Shown here piece after piece: positions 17,955-26,863 of a stretch of 64,000 nt of DNA; position 1 is the stretch's first letter, and every line of letters begins with the position of its first letter. Under the pieces are notes generated by a model. The model was given only the letters and a program-made list of their open reading frames with translations. It was not told where the DNA came from and ran no database searches. The DNA lies in contig PLXE01000036.1 in NCBI GenBank assembly GCA_003151335.1, positions 1 through 64,000 of the forward strand, written 5' to 3'. This stretch comes from Acidobacteriaceae bacterium (lineage in GTDB: Bacteria; Acidobacteriota; Terriglobia; Terriglobales; Acidobacteriaceae). A program made the translations under genes and the position numbers.

Positions 17955-17991
17955 TGTCCCGCCCTAGCCAAAATCAGGCTAGAACGGGGCA
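17955..17991. repeat. Long imperfect palindrome (family B, copy 1) between aspA and fabH
   Basis: Arms TGTCCCGCCCTAGCC and GGCTAGAACGGGGCA pair around AAAATCA. It fills the convergent gap between aspA and fabH and would act as a two-way terminator-like hairpin. A near-identical copy lies at 41665-41702, also in a convergent gap. Confidence 0.75.
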
Positions 17992-18000
17992 CCCAGGCGC

Positions 18001-18999
18001 TTAGTACGCCCAACGCAATAGCGTTGCTCCCGAAGTGAATCCCGCTCCTACCGCCGCCAATAAAACCAGGTCACCCTTCTTTAGCTTGCCTTCGTCAATG
18101 GCGGTCTGCATGGCCAGCGGAATGGTTCCTGCCGTGGTATTGCCGTAGCGGTCAATGTTGATGATGACTTTTTCGGTCGGCATCTTGAGCCGGTCGGCGG
18201 TCGCCGTGATGATGCGCATATTTGCCTGGTGGGCGATGAAGCAATCCACGTCCTGTCCGGTAAGACCATTCTTGCGCAAAACGCGGTCCGTCATCTCCGA
18301 CATCTTCTTCACCGCATACTTGAAGACTTGCTGCCCATCTTGATGAATATAATGCATTTTGTGATCTACGGTTTCGTGCGAAGCGGGGTTCAGGCTTCCC
18401 CCTCCCGGCATGTACAGGTACTGGCCTCCCATGCCTTCGATCTGGGCCTCGTAGTCGATAATTCCATCCTCACCCTCGTCCGCCGGTTCCAGCAACACCG
18501 CGCCCGCTCCGTCGCCGAAGATGATGCACACTGCGCGGTCGGTGAAGTCGGTCATCGAGGAGTTAACGTCGGCGCCGATCACCAGCACCTTCTTGGCCCG
18601 GCCAGACTCGATGAACTGAGCGCCAGCGTTCAACGCATACACGAAGCCCGAGCATCCTGCCGAAACGTCGAAGCCCCAGGTGCGTGCGATGCCAAGTTTG
18701 TGTTGCACCAGGCACGCCGTCGAGGGATACATCATGTCCGGGGTGACTGTGCCGACGACGATCACATCCACTTGCTGAAGATCGAAGGGGTGCGACGCGA
18801 CAAGCTTCTTGACCGCCTCGACCGCCAAATCACTGGCTGCTACGCCTTTGTCCACCAAGTGTCGTTCGCGGATTCCGGTGCGTTCCAGGATCCACTGGTC
18901 GGTCGTGTCCACCATTTTTTCCAGGTCCTTGTTGGTGAGAACGCGAGGCGGGACGTAGGTGCCGAGCGCAGTAATTTTGGCGCGACTAGTAGTTGGCAA
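18001..18999 (-). CDS. fabH: 3-oxoacyl-ACP synthase III (KAS III)
   Basis: Condenses acetyl-CoA (or a branched acyl-CoA) with malonyl-ACP to start fatty acid synthesis. All three catalytic residues are visible: Cys in [13 protein letters not shown], His in [10 protein letters not shown] and Asn in [11 protein letters not shown]. The open frame reaches a TTG at 19029, but a TTG at 18999 has GGAG seven bases upstream and gives [17 protein letters not shown], matching normal FabH N-termini, so I use it (332 residues). The gene stands alone, away from the usual plsX-fabD cluster; plsY and gpsA lie 7 kb downstream on the other strand. The SRP RNA gene is upstream on the same strand. Confidence 0.94.
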   Translation of the reverse strand: MPTTSRAKITALGTYVPPRVLTNKDLEKMVDTTDQWILERTGIRERHLVDKGVAASDLAVEAVKKLVASHPFDLQQVDVIVVGTVTPDMMYPSTACLVQHKLGIARTWGFDVSAGCSGFVYALNAGAQFIESGRAKKVLVIGADVNSSMTDFTDRAVCIIFGDGAGAVLLEPADEGEDGIIDYEAQIEGMGGQYLYMPGGGSLNPASHETVDHKMHYIHQDGQQVFKYAVKKMSEMTDRVLRKNGLTGQDVDCFIAHQANMRIITATADRLKMPTEKVIINIDRYGNTTAGTIPLAMQTAIDEGKLKKGDLVLLAAVGAGFTSGATLLRWAY

Positions 19000-19173
19000 T
19001 AGAGTTCTCCGAAACAAATGAATGCGCAATCATTTTGAACGATGCGTGAGGGAAAGTCTATGGAGCCGCTCTTCGCCTTTCGCCCCTCGCTTTTCGTCCA
19101 TTTCATTATTAAGAATCCACCAACAGGAGAAGCCAGTGGCGAAAGGCGAATCACGAAGAGCGCAGAAACAAGC

Positions 19174-19274
19174 CAGGCGCCAGTTGACCGCTGCACCCGC
19201 ACTAGCCTGCTACCGTTGCTTCCTTCCGGACCTGGCGGGATTCACAAGATTGCGTTGCGCGGGACCAGCGCCCG
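19174..19274 (-). ncRNA. ffs: Signal recognition particle RNA (4.5S-type)
   Basis: Minus-strand sequence contains CCAGGTCCGGAAGGAAGCA, the invariant apical domain of SRP RNA with its GGAA tetraloop and the asymmetric internal loop that binds Ffh. The flanks pair as one long rod: GGGCGCTGG at the 5' side with CCAGGCGCC-type sequence at the 3' side, and CCCGCGCA with TGCGGG further in, giving about 100 nt. A TATATT box eight bases upstream of the 5' end (minus strand) fits as the -10. The exact ends are estimated from the base-pairing. The RNA scaffolds Ffh and FtsY for co-translational membrane targeting. Confidence 0.88.
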
Positions 19275-19366
19275 ACCATTCAATATAACATTCCGTCGTC
19301 GCGGCGTGCTGGACCCGGCCAGTGCGCGAGTTCAACCTCAACTGCTCTAGGGGCCGCGGAAAACAA

Positions 19367-19375
19367 TGCTAAAAT
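19367..19375 (+). promoter_or_regulatory. Extended -10 promoter of rimO
   Basis: TGCTAAAAT is an extended -10 element (TGn plus TAAAAT). Transcription would start near 19382, five bases before the upstream in-frame ATG at 19387. Confidence 0.45.
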
Positions 19376-19488
19376 AGAGAAATCGCATGCAGCCAAAAAC
19401 CGATTCTGTAGCCCTGCTGGACGTTGCTGACACAGTTGTCCGCGCAGAAGCGGCGCGCCTGCACGAGCCCGGATTTAATGCCAGTCCC

Positions 19489-20919
19489 ATGGCTGCTCCC
19501 AAGAAAATTGGATTTGTGAGCCTGGGCTGCCCCAAGAACCTGGTGGACAGCGAGGTGATGATGGGTCTGCTTTCCCAAGGGGGAGCGCAGATCACTTCCC
19601 ACGCCGAAGATGCCGACATTATCGTCGTGAATACCTGCTCTTTCATCGACTCGGCCAAGCAGGAATCGGTCGATACCATTCTGGAGATGGCGCAGCACAA
19701 GACCGCAGGGCGAGCGCAGAAATTGATCGTCGCGGGCTGCCTGGTGGAACGCTATCGCAACGAAATCCAGAAAAACATTCCCGAGGTTGACGCCGTGGTG
19801 GGCACTGGCGAGTTACAGAAGATTCTTAGCGCCGCAGGGATTGCGCCGCCATCGCCGGCCGGATCTCCATTCGTCATTCTGAAATCGCGTTCCGAAGGCG
19901 ATGCCCGCGAGGCGGCTGGCCGCTTCTCGAAGGAAGAATGGGACGGCGCAATTGCCGATCTGCCGAACTACTTGTACGACGAAAACACGCCCCGCCTGCT
20001 CGCGACTCCGAACTATTCGGCCTACATCAAGATCGCCGAGGGCTGCGATCATCCCTGCTCGTTTTGCATCATCCCGCAGTTGCGCGGCAAGTTCCGTTCG
20101 CGGCGATTCGAATCGGTGATCGCCGAGGCACAGCGGCTTGCCGAACAAGGTGTGCGCGAGATCACGCTGATCGGGCAGGATACAACCTGCTACGGAGAAG
20201 ATCTGGGTCTGAAAGATGGGCTGGCGCTGCTGCTGGAACGGCTGGCGCAAATGGAGAAATTGCGCTGGGTGCGCTTCCTGTACGCCTATCCCAACAAGAT
20301 CACGGGCAAGCTGCTGCAAACGATTGCAGCGCATGAAAAGATTTGCTCCTATATCGATGTTCCATTGCAACACGCTGCACCTGGGGTTTTGAAGCGCATG
20401 AAACGGGGCGCCGGCGCAGACATCTTCTTGCGCTCCATCGAGAAGATGCGGCGCGAGATTCCGTCCCTCACGCTGCGTACCTCGTTCATTGTGGGCTTCC
20501 CCGGCGAGAGCGAAGACGATTTCGAACAGCTCTGTCAGTTCGTGCGCGAGGCGCAATTCGACTGGCTGGGAGTGTTCGGCTACTCCGACGAGGAAGGGGC
20601 CGGGGCTTTCGCCCTGGCAGATAAAATACCGCAGAGAGAGATCGAGAAGCGCCGTAAGAAGCTCATGTCTCTGCAGAGGCAGATCAGCCGCAAGAAAAAG
20701 CGTGCTCTCGTGGGACAGCAGTTCGATGTGCTTTTGTCGGGTCCATCGGCAGAAACGGAGTTGCTGTGGGAAGGCCGGACGGCAATGCATGCTCCCGAGA
20801 TTGATGGCACCGTTTATGTGAACGATTTTGGCGAGCGCGATGACATTCGCGAAGGCGAGTTCTATCGTTGCGAAATCACCGAAACGCACGACTACGATCT
20901 AGTGGCGCGAATTGTGTAG
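19489..20919 (+). CDS. rimO: Ribosomal protein S12 methylthiotransferase RimO
   Basis: Radical-SAM enzyme that adds a methylthio group to the conserved aspartate of ribosomal protein S12. The N-terminal domain has FVSLGCPKNLVDSE, VNTCSFID and VAGCLVERY (ligands of the auxiliary 4Fe-4S cluster). The radical-SAM motif is EGCDHPCSFCIIP (CxxxCxxC), and a C-terminal TRAM domain follows. SLGCPKNLVDSE separates RimO from MiaB. The start at 19489 gives MAAPKKIGFVSLGC, the normal N-terminus. The frame extends to an ATG at 19387 close to a promoter, which would add 34 residues; neither start has a good ribosome binding site, so the choice is uncertain. Confidence 0.95.
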   Translation: MAAPKKIGFVSLGCPKNLVDSEVMMGLLSQGGAQITSHAEDADIIVVNTCSFIDSAKQESVDTILEMAQHKTAGRAQKLIVAGCLVERYRNEIQKNIPEVDAVVGTGELQKILSAAGIAPPSPAGSPFVILKSRSEGDAREAAGRFSKEEWDGAIADLPNYLYDENTPRLLATPNYSAYIKIAEGCDHPCSFCIIPQLRGKFRSRRFESVIAEAQRLAEQGVREITLIGQDTTCYGEDLGLKDGLALLLERLAQMEKLRWVRFLYAYPNKITGKLLQTIAAHEKICSYIDVPLQHAAPGVLKRMKRGAGADIFLRSIEKMRREIPSLTLRTSFIVGFPGESEDDFEQLCQFVREAQFDWLGVFGYSDEEGAGAFALADKIPQREIEKRRKKLMSLQRQISRKKKRALVGQQFDVLLSGPSAETELLWEGRTAMHAPEIDGTVYVNDFGERDDIREGEFYRCEITETHDYDLVARIV

Positions 20920-21012
20920 CAGTTGCCAGTAGCCAGTCATTGCCAGTCATCAGTTGTCGGTTGTCAGGCTGGAGTCGTTAACTGACAACTGACTACTGGT
21001 GACTGACAACTG
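20919..21012. repeat. Degenerate short repeats (family C) between rimO and yacG
   Basis: A string of CAGTTGTC/CAGTCAT and the inverse ACTGACAACTG units. Exact ACTGACAACTG copies are at 20981-20991 and 21002-21012, with inverted CAGTTGTC at 20951-20958. The last unit runs into GTTTTT just before yacG, so the fold may act as a terminator. Confidence 0.65.
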
Positions 21013-21017
21013 TTTTT

Positions 21018-21218
21018 ATGAAAAAGGTTCGCAGCTTACGTTGTCCAACTTGCAGAAAGATCGTGCTGGCCAGCGATCCCGAGTATCCTTTCTGCAGCCA
21101 ACACTGCCGCGCAATTGATCTTGGCAAGTGGGCGAGCGGCGCGTATGTCATCTCCACACCATTGAACGATCCGGAGACCGACGATTCCAACTACTCACGA
21201 AGCAAAAAGCCAGAGTGA
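21018..21218 (+). CDS. yacG: DNA gyrase inhibitor / zinc-binding protein YacG
   Basis: A 66-residue protein with the YacG zinc site: CPTC (residues 9-12) and CSQHC (residues 26-30), followed by the family core AIDLGKWASGAYVIS. In E. coli YacG binds GyrB and inhibits gyrase; the physiological role is unclear. The length matches the family. The gene overlaps the likely start of pgpA by about 35 bases, so the two are probably co-transcribed and translated in coupled fashion. Confidence 0.9.
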   Translation: MKKVRSLRCPTCRKIVLASDPEYPFCSQHCRAIDLGKWASGAYVISTPLNDPETDDSNYSRSKKPE

Positions 21219-21711
21219 TCCTGAACTGACGGGCACTCCGGCGCCGCGATGGGCCACCCTGGTCGCCACCTTCTTCGGTGTTGGGCGATTGCGACCCGCC
21301 CCAGGGACGTGGGGATCGCTCGCCACCGTCCTGTTGTGGTGGCTGTTGGCCTCGCATCTGCCTCCCTTAGCTCGGATTCCGGTGATCGTACTGCTGATCG
21401 CGGGGGTGGTCGCGATTGGCATACCCGCCGCGACCCTGGAAGAGCGCGGATGCGGTAAGAAAGATCCATCGCATGTGGTAATCGATGAAGTCGCGGGGCA
21501 ACTGCTCACGCTGGTGGCGTGTCCCATCGTGTGGCAAGCGCTGCTCGCTGGCTTTATACTTTTCCGAGCGTTCGATATTGTTAAACTACCTCCGGTGCGT
21601 AGCCTGGAAAGGTTGCCGGAAGGCACCGGAATTGTGGTGGACGACCTTGGCGCAGGCCTTTACGGGCTGATTGTCCTGCAGTTGCTGCTCCATTTTGGGG
21701 TTGTGCGGTGA
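21184..21711 (+). CDS. pgpA: Phosphatidylglycerophosphatase A
   Basis: Membrane enzyme that removes the phosphate from phosphatidylglycerophosphate to give phosphatidylglycerol. The family core is clear: FFGVGRLRPAPGTWGSL, then VIDEVAGQLLTL and EGTGIVVDDLGAGLYG, with four hydrophobic segments. The first standard start codon (TTG, 21289) would begin inside the conserved RPAPGTWG block and lose RWATLVATFFGVG, which is conserved in the family. The frame is open upstream to 21166 but contains no ATG, GTG or TTG. An ATT at 21184 preceded by GGAG with 7-base spacing gives 175 residues and is my choice. CTG at 21226 is the alternative. Confidence 0.85.
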   Translation: MPTTHEAKSQSDPELTGTPAPRWATLVATFFGVGRLRPAPGTWGSLATVLLWWLLASHLPPLARIPVIVLLIAGVVAIGIPAATLEERGCGKKDPSHVVIDEVAGQLLTLVACPIVWQALLAGFILFRAFDIVKLPPVRSLERLPEGTGIVVDDLGAGLYGLIVLQLLLHFGVVR

Positions 21712-21754
21712 AAGCAAACGCACGGCGCGCACTAGTTACGAACGAGATCGGCAG

Positions 21755-22810
21755 ATGATGGAACGCAGAACGGGCACAAAGAACGTTAACGGCAAACCCC
21801 ATATCGATTCCATCGATCCCATGTGCGCTCTGCCCGGAGGCGAGATTCGCATTAGCGGCAGTGGGCTTCGGCCACGGGAACTGCGTCGGCCGCAGGTGCG
21901 ATTCGGCGGCGTGGATGGCTCCATCGTCATCAGTTCGGAACAGTTCATCGTGGCGCGCGTGCCCGAAGGCGCCGCTTCCGGCGAGGTGGTGGTTGCAACC
22001 AACGGTCACAAGAGCAATCCGGGAGAAGTGCGGGTCGGCGTCCCCATCGCGGACAGTCTGCACCCGGTAGCGAACCCGGCGATCGATCAAGATGGCAACA
22101 TTTATGTCACGTTTTCCGGACCGCGCGGACAGAAGGTCCCGATTGCGATCTACCGCATCGACAACAATTACAACGTGAAACCGTTCGTGCACGAAATGAT
22201 GAATGCCACCGGGATGGCCTTCGATCGCGTGGGCAGTCTTTATGTTTCCTCGCGTTATGACGGCACGGTGTACCGCGTGGCGCAGAACGGTACCATGACT
22301 TCTTACGCCGAAGGCATGGGCGTGGCAACGGGAATAGCTTTCGACCCCACCGGAAATCTCTACGTGGGCGATCGCAGCGGCACCATTTTCAAGATCGATC
22401 GTGACCGCCAGATATTTGTATTTGCCATGCTGGAGCCCAGCGTCTCCGCCTATCATCTCGCCTTCGGCAGCAACGGAAATCTGTACGTCACCGGGCCCAC
22501 GACTTCGAGCTTCGATGCTATTCAGCAGATCGATCCGCACGGCGCCGTGAGCGTCTTCTACCGTGGACTTGGGCGTCCGCAGGGATTGGCGGTCGATGTT
22601 GACGACAACCTCTATGTCGCTGCTTCGCTGCATGGCCGCCGTGGCATCGTGCGAGTTACACCCGATCGCAAGGCATCGCTGGTCGTATCGGGGCACAACC
22701 TGGTTGGACTGGCGTTCGCGCGCGGCGCCTCTGCCGTGCTCGCCACCACCAGCGGCGTGCATCACCTGTCCTGGGACATCGCGGGGCGGGAGCTGATCCC
22801 AGAGAGCTAG
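21755..22810 (+). CDS. IPT/TIG domain plus NHL-type beta-propeller protein
   Basis: The 351-residue product starts with an IPT/TIG-like immunoglobulin fold (IDSIDPMCALPGGEIRISGSGL, then VPEGAASGEVVVATN). It continues with about six NHL/SMP-30-like blades (repeats such as GNIYVTFSG, GSLYVSSRYDG, GNLYVGDRSGT, GNLYVTGP, DNLYVAAS). No signal peptide is visible, so it may be cytoplasmic or use another route. Such propellers bind ligands or proteins; some are lactonases, but no metal-site residues can be picked out by eye. Start ATG 21755 (or 21758) is 43 bases after pgpA, implying an operon yacG-pgpA-this gene, though a functional link is not obvious. Confidence 0.78.
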   Translation: MMERRTGTKNVNGKPHIDSIDPMCALPGGEIRISGSGLRPRELRRPQVRFGGVDGSIVISSEQFIVARVPEGAASGEVVVATNGHKSNPGEVRVGVPIADSLHPVANPAIDQDGNIYVTFSGPRGQKVPIAIYRIDNNYNVKPFVHEMMNATGMAFDRVGSLYVSSRYDGTVYRVAQNGTMTSYAEGMGVATGIAFDPTGNLYVGDRSGTIFKIDRDRQIFVFAMLEPSVSAYHLAFGSNGNLYVTGPTTSSFDAIQQIDPHGAVSVFYRGLGRPQGLAVDVDDNLYVAASLHGRRGIVRVTPDRKASLVVSGHNLVGLAFARGASAVLATTSGVHHLSWDIAGRELIPES

Positions 22811-23155
22811 CATTTGGCAGTTGGCACATAGCAATTAGCAATTAGCATTTGGCAATTAGCCCTTGGTGGTGGCGTCGGGTGAATGTGCCCCGACGAATCG
22901 AGGCCCTTTCGTTCGGTCCGGTTTGGACTGCACAAAAGACGCACGCATTTTGTGCCGCCCCTGAAGGGGCTCGCATTCCCATCGGCGATTTACTCAGGAC
23001 TTACGTCCTGGGCTACATTTGTACCGCCCTGCGGGCTGGCGTAGGGGTAGCTCAAACGTTTTTTCAGCAGTCTGTTTGAACCGTGGAGGCGATAGGGTGG
23101 TGATACTTGCTCCACGACGAATCGCTAAGTGCTAAATGCTAACGGCTAATTGCTA
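22811..23155. repeat. Composite intergenic element: short inverted arms around palindromes
   Basis: The left arm (22811-22860) is a run of GCAATTAGC/GCATTTGGC units. The right arm (23123-23155) is the inverse (GCTAAATGC, GCTAATTGC at 23145-23153). Between them lie family A-type palindromes: GCCCCTGAAGGGGC (near 22968), CAGGACTTACGTCCTG (near 22995) and GCCCTGCGGGC (near 23026). The 370-base gap between the propeller gene and cinA contains nothing else I can identify. Confidence 0.65.
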
Positions 23156-23182
23156 CCGGCTGAACGCTGCTAGACTGGTTCC

Positions 23183-24427
<1,245 letters not shown>

Positions 24428-24431
24428 ATTT

Positions 24432-25007
24432 ATGCGCCTCTTCGTAGCACTTGATATCGATCCGGAAGTACGCCGGCGAATCACCGAATTCCGCAATCAG
24501 ATGCGGCCACTGGCGCCAGATGTTCGCTGGGTCGAGCCGGAAACATTTCACATTACATTGCAGTTCCTCGGTGAGACAAAGCGGCTCGACGAGATCCAGC
24601 GCGCCTTGCAGTCCGTGCGTGCCGCACCCATCGCGCTAAGCTTCCGCAATGCCGGCTTCTTCCCTTCTCCGAAGTCTCCACGCGTATTTTGGATAGGGAT
24701 TGAAGCGGACCAGAATCTGCAGGAGCTAGTGAACTCCGTTGGCCAAGTTCTTCGACCGCTGGGATTCGAACAAGATGCTGCTCCCTTCAAGCCCCATTTG
24801 ACGCTGGCGCGTTCGGGCAGCGGGCGCCCGCGTCCAGTGCCGGGCGAGCATTCTGCCACCCGCTTGCGGCAGGTATGCGCCAAACTAGAAACGCTTGGAC
24901 AACTGGAGTTCGGTACAATGGCCGCGAGCGAGTTCTTTCTCTACGAAAGCAAGCTGTCCCCGGCGGGCGCGCGGTACACCAAGCTGTCGCGCTATCTGCT
25001 GGAATAG
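24432..25007 (+). CDS. thpR: RNA 2',3'-cyclic phosphodiesterase (2H family)
   Basis: A 191-residue 2H phosphoesterase. The two HxTx motifs are present as FHITLQFLG (about residue 38) and KPHLTLARS (about residue 122), which together hydrolyse 2',3'-cyclic phosphate ends of RNA; the family was first described as 2'-5' RNA ligase (LigT). The N-terminal MRLFVALDI and the spacing of motifs fit ThpR. It starts four bases after cinA ends and is surely co-transcribed. No membrane or export signal. Confidence 0.92.
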   Translation: MRLFVALDIDPEVRRRITEFRNQMRPLAPDVRWVEPETFHITLQFLGETKRLDEIQRALQSVRAAPIALSFRNAGFFPSPKSPRVFWIGIEADQNLQELVNSVGQVLRPLGFEQDAAPFKPHLTLARSGSGRPRPVPGEHSATRLRQVCAKLETLGQLEFGTMAASEFFLYESKLSPAGARYTKLSRYLLE

Positions 25008-25028
25008 TCTCGCTGCCTGCACATAGTC

Positions 25029-25700
25029 TTGACGAAACTTTTGCTCATTATCGTGGTGGTCTCCTACCTGTTGGGTTCGATTCCCTTCGGCTATCTGCTG
25101 GTGCGCATTTTTCGCGGCTTCGATGTCCGCACGACCGGCAGCGGAAACATCGGCGCCACCAATGTTTCCCGCGCCGGTAAAGGCCTGGGGCTTGCGACCT
25201 TGGTCCTTGACGCGTTGAAAGGCTGCGTGGCAGTCGAGTTTGCCTTCTGGCTGGCGGGCTTGCACCGCTTTACGGCGGGTGACGTTCCGGCCAGCCTCTA
25301 CGATTCTTCGCCGCAGATCATCGATAGCCGTACGATCTTCCTGCTCGCCGCGGTCGCCGCCTTTTGCGCGATCCTGGGGCACATGTTTCCGGTATGGCTC
25401 CGCTTCAAGGGCGGCAAGGGAGTGGCCACTGCCGCGGGCGCGTTTGTGGCGCTTGCGCCTAAGTGTCTGCTGCTTTCGCTTCTCGTGTTTGCCATCGTCT
25501 TCGCGCTCACGCGGTATGTTTCTTTGGGCAGCATCGTGGCGGCCGCGGCCTTCCCTTGGTTGGTTTTATGGCTCAACCCCGCGGAGCGCAACACCGCTCC
25601 TATTCTGTTGGTGATCACGGCTTCAGCCGCGCTGGTGATTGCGCGACACAAAGAGAACATCCGGCGCCTGCTGTCGGGCGCCGAAGACCGGTTCCAATGA
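25029..25700 (+). CDS. plsY: Acyl-phosphate:glycerol-3-phosphate acyltransferase
   Basis: Membrane enzyme that acylates glycerol 3-phosphate at sn-1 with acyl phosphate, the first step of phospholipid synthesis. Signature blocks are YLLGSIPFGYLL, TTGSGNIGATNVSRAG (phosphate-binding loop) and RFKGGKGVATAAG. Five hydrophobic segments fit the 223 residues. The start is a TTG at 25029 with a poor ribosome binding site. The next gene, gpsA, makes its substrate glycerol 3-phosphate, so the pair forms a functional unit. Confidence 0.94.
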   Translation: MTKLLLIIVVVSYLLGSIPFGYLLVRIFRGFDVRTTGSGNIGATNVSRAGKGLGLATLVLDALKGCVAVEFAFWLAGLHRFTAGDVPASLYDSSPQIIDSRTIFLLAAVAAFCAILGHMFPVWLRFKGGKGVATAAGAFVALAPKCLLLSLLVFAIVFALTRYVSLGSIVAAAAFPWLVLWLNPAERNTAPILLVITASAALVIARHKENIRRLLSGAEDRFQ

Positions 25701-25713
25701 AAGAGACCTGCTT

Positions 25714-26745
25714 GTGAGCGAAATCGCAGTCATCGGCGCGGGAGCATGGGGTACGGCGATATCCATTGTGCTGGGCCGCAAACAGGCGCACCGGGTGCGG
25801 CTGTGGGCGCATGAGCGTGAGGTGTGCGAGAGCGTCCGTACGCGGCACGTGAACGAATTGTTTTTGCCGGGAAACACGATACCGGAAACGGTCCACGCAA
25901 CCAACAGCTTCGACGAGGCGTTGCGCGGCGCCGAGATTGTGGTAAGCGTGATGCCTTCTCATCACACTCGCCGCGTGTTTCAGGCGATGCTCCCACAACT
26001 TCGGCCAGAGATGCTGTTCGTCAGCGCGACCAAGGGAATAGAGAACGATTCCCTGCTGCGCATGACGGAAGTCATTACCCAACTGTTGAGCGGTGGATCT
26101 AGCGGCTTCGTTCCCCGGATCGGCGCGATGAGCGGGCCGACGTTTGCCAAGGAAGTAGCGAAAGGCGATCCCACGGCCATCACCATCGCCTCATCCGACA
26201 AGGAACTCGCGGTCGTCGTGCAGCGAGAATTCAGCGATCCCAACTTTCGGGTATACACCAACGACGATGTCATCGGAGTGGAACTGGGCGGAGCCTTGAA
26301 AAACATAGTCGCCATTGCCGCCGGAGTTCTCTTCGGTATGGACTTGGGATGCAACACCGTGGCTGCGCTCATCACGCGGGGACTGGCTGAGATCACGAGG
26401 CTGGTCGTCGCTTGCGGAGGCCGAGCGGAAACCATGGCCGGACTCGCCGGACTCGGCGACCTGGTGCTCACCTGCACCGGCGGACTTTCGCGAAACCGCA
26501 GCGTCGGCGTCGAGCTGGGGCGGGGTCGCAAGCTGGAAGACATCATCGCCGGGATGCACGGCATGGTCGCGGAAGGCGTGCTTACCACCAATGCTGCGGT
26601 CGGACTGGCCCAGAAAGCGGGGGTGGAAATGCCAATTACCCAGCAGATGCACGCGATTCTTCAGCAAGGGAAATCGGTACAGGACGCCATACGAGACTTG
26701 ATGAGGCGACCCTCGACCAGCGAAGTGGGACTCTACCGGAATTAA
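25714..26745 (+). CDS. gpsA: Glycerol-3-phosphate dehydrogenase [NAD(P)+]
   Basis: Reduces dihydroxyacetone phosphate to sn-glycerol 3-phosphate for phospholipid synthesis. The NAD(P)-binding loop is AVIGAGAWGTAIS at the N-terminus; ELGGALKNIVAIAAG carries the catalytic Lys; LAGLGDLVLTCTGGLSRNR is the family substrate-site block. The start at GTG 25714 follows AAAGAGA with 8-base spacing and gives 343 residues, the usual length; an ATG at 25639 inside plsY adds only an unlikely leader. It is 13 bases after plsY. Confidence 0.95.
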   Translation: MSEIAVIGAGAWGTAISIVLGRKQAHRVRLWAHEREVCESVRTRHVNELFLPGNTIPETVHATNSFDEALRGAEIVVSVMPSHHTRRVFQAMLPQLRPEMLFVSATKGIENDSLLRMTEVITQLLSGGSSGFVPRIGAMSGPTFAKEVAKGDPTAITIASSDKELAVVVQREFSDPNFRVYTNDDVIGVELGGALKNIVAIAAGVLFGMDLGCNTVAALITRGLAEITRLVVACGGRAETMAGLAGLGDLVLTCTGGLSRNRSVGVELGRGRKLEDIIAGMHGMVAEGVLTTNAAVGLAQKAGVEMPITQQMHAILQQGKSVQDAIRDLMRRPSTSEVGLYRN

Positions 26746-26823
26746 AGCGCTTTCCGATTGACTCGACGAGCACCATGGGTTTTGCGCAACGACGCTGCCC
26801 GGAAACACATCTAAAACGGTTGC

Positions 26824-26852
26824 TTGTACGATGTCATACATGCATGTATGCA
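26824..26852 (+). promoter_or_regulatory. Promoter with 16-bp palindromic operator upstream of the efflux operon
   Basis: CATACATGCATGTATG (26835-26850) is a perfect 16-bp palindrome, lying between a -35-like TTGTAC (26824-26829) and a -10-like TATGCA (26847-26852), 17-base spacing. It ends 13 bases before the ATG at 26864. Position and symmetry are what a TetR/AcrR- or MarR-type repressor site would have; the cognate regulator is not adjacent. Confidence 0.55.
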
Positions 26853-26863
26853 CTGAATACAAC

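Noticed and set aside
21581..22834. 417-codon minus-strand frame opposite the propeller gene
   Set aside because: The plus-strand NHL/IPT repeats are unmistakable; the antisense product is low-complexity and motif-free.
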